DNA of 64,000 bases from CAVAVT01 sp963592185 (GTDB taxonomy: Bacteria; Bacillota; Negativicutes; Selenomonadales; Selenomonadaceae). Both the position numbers and the translations under genes were made by a program. Position 1 is the stretch's first letter. Each line of letters opens with the position of its first letter. The stretch is taken from positions 1 to 64,000 of the forward strand of contig CAVAVT010000003.1 of the NCBI GenBank assembly GCA_963592185.1, written 5' to 3'. Shown here in pieces: positions 58,678-64,000 of the stretch. The notes beneath the pieces are model-generated. The model was not told the DNA's origin. It worked only from the letters and a program-made list of their open reading frames with translations, and did not search any database.

Positions 58678-60348
58678 ATGAAAAATGTAAGCAAGTACAG
58701 CAAGGGCTATTTCATGCCGCCGGAGATTGATTTGGAATGGGCAAAGAAGGAATGCCCAGACAAGGCACCAGTATGGTGCAGCGTGGATCTTCGTGACGGC
58801 AACCAGGCATTGGTTATCCCCATGAGCCTGGATGAAAAGCTTGAGTTTTACAAGACCCTCATTAAAGTTGGATTTAAAGAAATTGAGGTGGGCTTCCCGG
58901 CAGCCTCTGAAACAGAATATGAATTCCTCCGCCGTCTGGTTGAGGATGACCTTATCCCAGATGATGTAACAATACAGGTTCTTACCCAGGCAAGAGAGCA
59001 TATTATAAAGAAGACCTTTGAGGCTCTGAAGGGTGTAAAGAATGCCATTGTTCACGTATACAACTCCACTTCCGTGGCACAGCGTGAGCAGGTATTCCGC
59101 AAGTCCAAGGAAGAGATTAAGCAGATTGCTGTTGATGGTGCAAAGCTTTTGAAGCAGCTTACAGAGGAGGCTGGTGCAAACTACCGCTTTGAGTATTCTC
59201 CTGAAAGCTTTACTGGAACAGAGCCTGAGTATGCATTGGAAGTCTGCAACGCTGTTCTGGATGTTTGGCAGCCTACCGCCGATAGAAAGGCAATCATCAA
59301 TATTCCTGTAACCGTGGAAATGTCTATGCCTCATGTTTATGCTATGCAGGTGGCATACATGAACAAGCATCTGAAATACAGGGACAATGTTGTTCTTTCC
59401 CTGCATCCCCACAACGACAGAGGCTGCGGCGTAGCTGACTCTGAGATGGGTATTCTTGCCGGTGCTGACCGTGTTGAGGGAACTTTGTTCGGCAACGGCG
59501 AGCGCACAGGCAATGCGGATATTATCACCATTGCAATGAATATGTTCTCTCTGGGCGTGGACCCCGGACTGGATTTCTCCAACATGCCTGAAATTGCTGA
59601 GATGTATGAGAGAGTTACCCGTATGGAGGTTAATCCCCGTCAGCCATACGCAGGAAAGCTTGTATTTGCTGCATTCTCCGGCTCCCATCAGGATGCTATC
59701 GCAAAGGGCATGAAGTGGATTGAGGAGAAAAATCCTGACCGCTGGACAGTTCCTTATCTTTATATCGATCCACATGATGTTGGTCGTGAATATGACGGCG
59801 ATGTTATCAGAATCAACAGTCAGTCCGGCAAGGGCGGCGTTGGCTTTATCATGGAGCAGCGCTACGGCATTGAAATGCCTAAGAAAATGCGTGAGGACTT
59901 CGGCTACTGCGTAAAGAGCGTTTCCGACCACAAGCATAAGGAACTTATGCCGGATGAAATCTATAAGATTTTTATGGATGAATATGTAAATGTGGAGACT
60001 CCCTACAAGCTGGATGATTTCACTTTGAACAAGGAGCCAAACGGTGTACGTTCCGGCAGTGTATGTATTATTATTGATGGAAAGCCTCATGATTTCCCTG
60101 CAAAGGGCAATGGCCGTCTGGATGCTGTCAGCAATGCGCTTCAGCAGAATCTTGATATCAAATATACAGACCTTACCTACAGCGAGCATGCTCTTGAAAT
60201 TGGTCAGAATTCCCGTGCAATGGCATATATCGGAATCACCGGTGAAAATGGCAAGGTAACCTGGGGCGCAGGAATGGACACCGATATTATTACCGCATCC
60301 ATCATGGCGTTGGTAAGTGCTGTGAACCGTATGAAGGCTGGAAAATAA
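58678..60348 (+). CDS. leuA: 2-isopropylmalate synthase (long, LeuA2 type)
   Basis: Condenses acetyl-CoA with 2-ketoisovalerate, the first step to leucine. The N-terminal barrel has SVDLRDGNQAL and the metal histidines in SLHPHNDRGCGVAD; the C-terminal regulatory domain (about 430-556) is present. The 556 residues and opening KYSKGYFMPPEIDLEWA belong to the long subfamily shared with actinobacteria and yeasts. No leuB, leuC or leuD is in the window. It overlaps dtd by one base. Confidence 0.93.
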   Translation: MKNVSKYSKGYFMPPEIDLEWAKKECPDKAPVWCSVDLRDGNQALVIPMSLDEKLEFYKTLIKVGFKEIEVGFPAASETEYEFLRRLVEDDLIPDDVTIQVLTQAREHIIKKTFEALKGVKNAIVHVYNSTSVAQREQVFRKSKEEIKQIAVDGAKLLKQLTEEAGANYRFEYSPESFTGTEPEYALEVCNAVLDVWQPTADRKAIINIPVTVEMSMPHVYAMQVAYMNKHLKYRDNVVLSLHPHNDRGCGVADSEMGILAGADRVEGTLFGNGERTGNADIITIAMNMFSLGVDPGLDFSNMPEIAEMYERVTRMEVNPRQPYAGKLVFAAFSGSHQDAIAKGMKWIEEKNPDRWTVPYLYIDPHDVGREYDGDVIRINSQSGKGGVGFIMEQRYGIEMPKKMREDFGYCVKSVSDHKHKELMPDEIYKIFMDEYVNVETPYKLDDFTLNKEPNGVRSGSVCIIIDGKPHDFPAKGNGRLDAVSNALQQNLDIKYTDLTYSEHALEIGQNSRAMAYIGITGENGKVTWGAGMDTDIITASIMALVSAVNRMKAGK

Positions 60349-60791
60349 TGAGGGCGGTTGTAACGAGAGTAAAGTCTGCCTCAGTATCCATTGACGGCAG
60401 AATAAATGGCGAGATAGATAAGGGTCTTTGCGTACTGCTGGGAGTAGGCCCTAATGACACTGAAGAGGATGCCAAAAGGCTTGCAGACAAAATATGCAAT
60501 GTCAGGATTTTCGAGGATGAAAATGGACGCATGAATCTGAACCTTGAAACTGTAGGGGGGAGTCTGCTGGTGGTATCCCAGTTTACATTGTATGCTGATT
60601 TAAAAAGCCGCAGACCGGGATTTTCCCATGCTGCAAAGCCGGATAAGGCAATACCGCTGTATGAGCTATTCATGGAGGAATGCCGCAGCAGGGGTTTTTC
60701 CGTGGAGCATGGAGAGTTCGGGGCGGATATGCAGGTTGAATCCATCAATGATGGCCCGGTGACGCTGGTTTATGATACAGAACTGCTGTAA
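60348..60791 (+). CDS. dtd: D-aminoacyl-tRNA deacylase
   Basis: Removes wrongly attached D-amino acids (and glycine) from tRNA. The two active-site motifs are SQFTLYAD and NDGPVT (the second position is commonly serine). The N-terminus MRAVVTRVKSASVSIDG is standard and 147 residues are typical. The start shares a base with the leuA stop (TAATG). Confidence 0.95.
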   Translation: MRAVVTRVKSASVSIDGRINGEIDKGLCVLLGVGPNDTEEDAKRLADKICNVRIFEDENGRMNLNLETVGGSLLVVSQFTLYADLKSRRPGFSHAAKPDKAIPLYELFMEECRSRGFSVEHGEFGADMQVESINDGPVTLVYDTELL

Positions 60792-60811
60792 GCCTCCGAA
60801 TTTGGGTAATG

Positions 60812-60841
60812 TTGACAGTTTCAATGACAGCATGTTATAGT
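60812..60841 (+). promoter_or_regulatory. Promoter upstream of the csp leader terminator
   Basis: TTGACA (60812) and TATAGT (60836) are 18 bases apart, a strong match, with a start near 60848, about 30 bases before a terminator. Confidence 0.6.
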
Positions 60842-60876
60842 ATGTATATACAGTAATTCTAAGATGTACCAATGTG

Positions 60877-60937
60877 GCTCACGTTCTTGTAAGTCGTTTT
60901 GAATTTTTAGATGACTTACAGAGGCGTGGGCTTTTTT
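60877..60937 (+). terminator. Terminator in the csp leader
   Basis: GCTCACG and CTTGTAAGTC pair with GACTTACAG and CGTGGGC across an AT-rich loop, then six T residues. It may end dtd transcripts, but also lies inside the transcript made from 60848. Confidence 0.85.
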
Positions 60938-60989
60938 GTGTCTATATTTTACGAGTTATTGAAACAATTATTTATAGGAGGTACCATCC

Positions 60990-61205
60990 ATGAGCACAGG
61001 TACAGTAAAATGGTTTAATCCGGATAAGGGCTTCGGCTTCATTTCCAACGATGAGGGTGGCGAGGATATCTTCGTTCATTTCTCCGCTATTGCAGCAGAG
61101 GGCTTCAAGACTCTGAATGAAGGCCAGAAGGTTTCCTTCGATATAGAGGCAGACACTAGAGATGCAAGCCGTACACGTGCAGCTAACGTTACTGTAATCG
61201 AGTAA
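60990..61205 (+). CDS. Cold-shock protein (CspA family)
   Basis: A 71-residue single OB-fold nucleic-acid chaperone. RNP1 is KGFGFISN and RNP2 is DIFVHFSAI; it starts with STGTVKWFNPDKGFGF. AGGAGG precedes the ATG. The 140-base leader with its own promoter and terminator suggests regulated expression. Terminator follows. Confidence 0.96.
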   Translation: MSTGTVKWFNPDKGFGFISNDEGGEDIFVHFSAIAAEGFKTLNEGQKVSFDIEADTRDASRTRAANVTVIE

Positions 61206-61219
61206 TATTGCAGACAAAG

Positions 61220-61258
61220 GACAGCCTAGGAGAATTGACTCCGGGGGCTGTCTTTTTT
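61220..61258 (+). terminator. Intrinsic terminator after the cold-shock gene
   Basis: GACAGCC pairs with GGCTGTC, with an inner GGAG/CTCC helix, then six T residues. Confidence 0.88.
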
Positions 61259-61282
61259 ATGTCTGAAGAAATGTGGAATTAT

Positions 61283-61311
61283 TTGACACTTCATATAAAA
61301 ACATTTAAAAT
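61283..61311 (+). promoter_or_regulatory. Promoter of rny
   Basis: TTGACA and TAAAAT are 17 bases apart; start near 61318. Confidence 0.65.
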
Positions 61312-61389
61312 ATTGTTGTATGGTTTGCCCTAATGGCTGAAATTAAGAAATAAAAAAGCATGAACGGCAGAATAAGTTACAATTTTTTT

Positions 61390-61428
61390 TCGGCGAAGGC
61401 CGATTTTCTGAAAATCCCTAACAGGGAT
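61390..61428 (+). promoter_or_regulatory. Two hairpins in the rny leader, the second covering the ribosome site
   Basis: TCGGC (61390-61394) pairs with GCCGA (61399-61403). ATCCCT (61414-61419) pairs with AGGGAT (61423-61428) around AAC, and the right arm contains the AGGG ribosome site of rny. Confidence 0.5.
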
Positions 61429-61432
61429 GTAT

Positions 61433-62989
61433 TTGAAAAAGGGGGTGGAGACTATCGTTGAGATAGTGCTAGCGGTTATTGTTTCAATTATTGTCGGCGC
61501 AGCTGCCGGCTATACTGTACGTAAAAAGTCAGCTGAGGCACAGATCGGATCAGCTGAGGCAGAGGCACAGCGTATTATCGAGGACGCTGAGTCAAAGGGC
61601 GAGAGCAGAAAGAAAGAATTATTGCTTGAGGCCAAGGAGGATGTACACCGGCTTCGTCAGGAGCTGGACCGCGATACAAAGGAACGCCGTGGAGAGCTGC
61701 AGCGTCAGGAACGTCGTGTTGTACAAAAAGAGGAAAATCTGGACCGCAAGATGGATTCCTTGGAAAAGAAAGAAGAAATTCTCGAGAAGAAAGAGTCCAA
61801 GCTGGATCGTACACAGGCGGCTATAAACGAGCTGCACGAAAAGCAGAAGGCTGAGCTGGAGCGTATTTCCGGACTTACATCAGCAGATGCAAAGACTATG
61901 CTGATGACAGAGGCAGAGGAAGAGCTGAAGCATGAAAAGGCAATGCTGATTAAAGAGTACGAGCAGCAGACAAGGGATGAGGCTGACAAGAAGGCCAAGG
62001 ATATCATTTCCCTTGCCATTCAGCGTTGTGCAGCGGATCAGGTGGCAGAGACTACAGTTTCCGTTGTGGCTCTTCCAAATGATGAAATGAAGGGACGTAT
62101 CATTGGACGAGAGGGCCGTAATATTAGAACCCTTGAGACCATGACAGGCATTGACCTAATCATTGACGATACTCCAGAGGCTGTAATTCTTTCAGGTTTT
62201 GATCCAGTACGCCGTGAGGTAGCAAGAATTGCTTTGGAGAAGCTCATTGCTGATGGACGTATCCATCCGGCACGCATTGAGGAAATGGTTGACAAGGCAA
62301 AGAAGGAAGTTGACCAGCGCATTAAGGAAGCCGGTGAACAGGCTACTTTCGATACTGGTGTACATGGACTTCATCCTGAGCTCATCCGTCTGCTGGGACG
62401 TCTGAAGTACCGTACAAGCTACGGACAGAACGTGCTCCAGCATTCCATCGAGGTATCACACCTTGCCGGGGTTATGGCATCTGAGCTTGGCGTAGATGTT
62501 ATGCTTGCAAAGCGTGGCGGTCTGCTCCATGATATAGGAAAGGCCGTTGACCATGAGGTGGAGGGACCCCACGTTACTATCGGTGCTGATTTGGCACGGA
62601 AATACAGAGAGTCCAAAGAGGTTATCAATGCCATTGCCGCTCATCATGGCGATGAGGAGTATATGACAGTTGAGGCAGCTCTTGTGGCAGCCGCAGATGC
62701 TGTTTCTGCAGCACGCCCGGGAGCACGCAGGGAAAGCCTTGAATCCTATCTCAAGCGTCTTACCAGACTTGAGGAAATCGCTGAGTCCTTCCAGGGAGTT
62801 GAAAGCTGTTTCGCTATCCAGGCAGGCCGTGAAATCCGCGTAATGGTAAAGCCGGATAAGGTGGATGACGTAGAGGCAGTAGGCTTGGCCCATGATATTG
62901 TCAAGAAGATAGAGTCAGAGCTTGAATATCCGGGTCAGATTAAGGCAACGATTATTCGTGAAACCCGTGTTGTGGATTACGCAAAATAA
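61433..62989 (+). CDS. rny: Ribonuclease Y
   Basis: Membrane-anchored endoribonuclease that starts mRNA decay in Firmicutes. An N-terminal helix (IVEIVLAVIVSIIVGAAAGYTV) is followed by a long charged coiled coil (about 35-200), a KH domain (IIGREGRNIRTLETMTG), and the HD domain with the catalytic pair in GGLLHDIGKAVDHE. The start is uncertain: TTG 61433 is best spaced from AGGG; ATG 61427 and GTG 61445 are alternatives. About 518 residues. Confidence 0.93.
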   Translation: MKKGVETIVEIVLAVIVSIIVGAAAGYTVRKKSAEAQIGSAEAEAQRIIEDAESKGESRKKELLLEAKEDVHRLRQELDRDTKERRGELQRQERRVVQKEENLDRKMDSLEKKEEILEKKESKLDRTQAAINELHEKQKAELERISGLTSADAKTMLMTEAEEELKHEKAMLIKEYEQQTRDEADKKAKDIISLAIQRCAADQVAETTVSVVALPNDEMKGRIIGREGRNIRTLETMTGIDLIIDDTPEAVILSGFDPVRREVARIALEKLIADGRIHPARIEEMVDKAKKEVDQRIKEAGEQATFDTGVHGLHPELIRLLGRLKYRTSYGQNVLQHSIEVSHLAGVMASELGVDVMLAKRGGLLHDIGKAVDHEVEGPHVTIGADLARKYRESKEVINAIAAHHGDEEYMTVEAALVAAADAVSAARPGARRESLESYLKRLTRLEEIAESFQGVESCFAIQAGREIRVMVKPDKVDDVEAVGLAHDIVKKIESELEYPGQIKATIIRETRVVDYAK

Positions 62990-63015
62990 TTTGCCTGTTA
63001 TTTAAATGATTTAAA

Positions 63016-63045
63016 GCGGCCTTGTTATTGCAGGGCCGTTTTTTA
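63016..63045 (+). terminator. Intrinsic terminator after rny
   Basis: CGGCC pairs with GGCCG around a 12-base loop and is followed by six T residues. Confidence 0.78.
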
Positions 63046-63074
63046 TTTGCTAAAGGCCAGAGGAGGTGTGCTGT

Positions 63075-63590
63075 ATGCTGCTGGGCAGGAAAAAGACAGA
63101 GAAAAACATGGATGGAATCAGATTTATTGTATCCATGATGGTGTGCTTCCAGGAAATTTCCACAGCCAAAATCGACCCCAAAACAGGAATGCTTCAGATT
63201 GCTTTTGAGCTGAAGGGTATTCCAAAAGAGGAGGATTTTGGCAAAAAGGCTGAGTTTATAAAGGAAAGCATACATACATATCATTCCCTGACAGGATTTA
63301 AGGATGCACGTATCAATATAAAGCTTGAAGGTCAGTCAATTGCGGGATTTCTGCGCATAGAAAGAGATATGGATACCCTTTCCCATGACGAAATTAGTCT
63401 GATATGCACATTGGTGCAGGAGGGCTTCGATGGTATGCTGGTAACAGAGCCACTGCAGCAGGATGACAATGGGGAAGTAGCATATGGTGAGCTGCTGGAC
63501 AACATGCTTACAGCCTTTAGAGACAACCATATTCAGGAGCGTCTGGTGGGAGTTCGTGAGGCTGGCAGGGTTTTGGTATATGACAGCTGA
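63075..63590 (+). CDS. Protein of unknown function between rny and ymdB
   Basis: Not recognised. The 171-residue product seems soluble, mixed alpha/beta, without signal, cysteine pair or known motif; the start MLLGRKKTEKN is basic. ATG 63075 follows GAGGAGG, while the ATG at 63066 is too near that site. It begins after the rny terminator and lies 21 bases before the phosphodiesterase gene, so it is probably co-transcribed with it. Confidence 0.75.
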   Translation: MLLGRKKTEKNMDGIRFIVSMMVCFQEISTAKIDPKTGMLQIAFELKGIPKEEDFGKKAEFIKESIHTYHSLTGFKDARINIKLEGQSIAGFLRIERDMDTLSHDEISLICTLVQEGFDGMLVTEPLQQDDNGEVAYGELLDNMLTAFRDNHIQERLVGVREAGRVLVYDS

Positions 63591-63611
63591 TTCTGAGAGA
63601 GGAGTTTCTTG

Positions 63612-64000
63612 ATGAATATTTTGATTGTAGGCGATGTGGTTGGAAGACCGGGCCGTGAGGCCTTTATGAAATATACGCCTCAGCTTAGAAAAAAATATGA
63701 TGTGGACATTGTTATAGTGAACGGTGAAAATTCCGCTGGGGGAAAGGGAATTACCAGAAAGTCACTGCAGGCTTTATACTCTGGCGGAGCTGATATCATT
63801 ACATCCGGAAACCACGTATGGGATAAAAAGGAAGTCTGCGAATTCATAGATGATGAAGCATACCTCGTCCGTCCGGCAAATTATCCCGAGGGTGCACCGG
63901 GAAAGGGCTGGTGCAGCTATCCCTTTAGAGCAAAGAATATCGGCGTAATGAATCTTTCTGGAAGAACTTTCATGCCGCCAATGGACTGTCCCTTCCAAAA
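63612..64000 (+). CDS. YmdB-family metallophosphoesterase (2',3'-cyclic nucleotide type), 3' end cut off
   Basis: The first 129 codons are present before the window ends. MNILIVGDVVGRPGREAF begins with the metal aspartate, followed by VNGENSAGGKGITRKS and ITSGNHVWDKKE, the metal-binding pattern of the TIGR00282 family. YmdB of Bacillus hydrolyses 2',3'-cAMP and affects motility and biofilm state; it lies next to rny there too. A GAGAGGAG site precedes the ATG. Confidence 0.92.
   Translation, partial: MNILIVGDVVGRPGREAFMKYTPQLRKKYDVDIVIVNGENSAGGKGITRKSLQALYSGGADIITSGNHVWDKKEVCEFIDDEAYLVRPANYPEGAPGKGWCSYPFRAKNIGVMNLSGRTFMPPMDCPFQ

Noticed and set aside
58444..60189. Minus-strand frame of 581 codons opposite leuA and its T-box
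   Set aside because: Shadow of leuA; it covers the T-box leader and contains no family motif.

Overview
The window looks like a chromosomal core segment of an anaerobic Negativicutes-type Firmicute (Selenomonadales or Veillonellales group). This is inferred from gene content and signals, not from any search. Firmicute hallmarks are strong GGAGG ribosome sites, frequent TTG/GTG starts, RNase Y, a CIRCE element, a T-box leader and a glmS ribozyme. The anaerobic succinate-type carbon metabolism is a two-subunit iron-sulfur fumarase, a menaquinone-type fumarate reductase/succinate dehydrogenase and malic enzyme. No phage, transposase, CRISPR array or rRNA was seen. One tRNA (Arg, CCG) is present.

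Layout. 1-11 kb: a cut-off membrane protein gene (minus strand), ispE, a GntR regulator, glmU, prs, nhaC, malic enzyme, a thioesterase, a membrane-anchored unknown, an orphan F420-ligase-like gene, rph and rdgB. 11.3-16.2 kb: a fumarase plus sdh/frd operon behind a promoter carrying Fur-like and cre-like sites. 16.3-22.4 kb: two small unknowns, an M16C peptidase, dapA, an exported protein and a stand-alone GT51 transglycosylase. 22.5-30.8 kb: the complete arginine pathway argCJBD, argF and argGH, with candidate ARG boxes. 30.9-36.7 kb: a degenerate Hpt protein, a ComEC-like lipoprotein hydrolase with its DUF3006 partner, a cell-wall amidase, a GerMN lipoprotein, a TPP riboswitch with thiC, and a universal stress protein. 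37-42.4 kb: tRNA-Arg, a thioredoxin-reductase-like flavoprotein, a Crp/Fnr regulator, trxA, an ArsC/Spx protein and the tsaE-tsaB-rimI-tsaD operon. 42.6-49 kb: a PdtaS-type kinase with an ANTAR regulator, CIRCE-groESL and glmS ribozyme-glmS. 49-58.3 kb: a TSUP permease, guaB, an AGCS transporter, an OmpR/EnvZ-type pair and clpB. 58.3-64 kb: T-box-leuA-dtd, a cold-shock protein, rny, an unknown gene and a cut-off ymdB-like gene.

The most notable unexplained structure is a dispersed family of about 140 bp elements with conserved hairpins. There is a full copy at 36.8 kb joined head to head to an internally deleted copy, a solo end at 39.65 kb whose hairpin changes on both arms together, and a full copy at 53.3 kb. 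Other unusual signals are an 8-bp-period TTGACT operator shared by groESL and clpB, three promoters that are followed at once by an intrinsic terminator (glmS, AGCS transporter, csp), a hairpin that covers the ribosome site of rny, an Hpt-like protein lacking its phospho-histidine, and a thioredoxin-reductase-like protein lacking the usual NADPH motif.

Starts were re-chosen from ribosome sites where the longest frame was implausible. Family assignments come from recognised motifs in the translations; nothing was searched.
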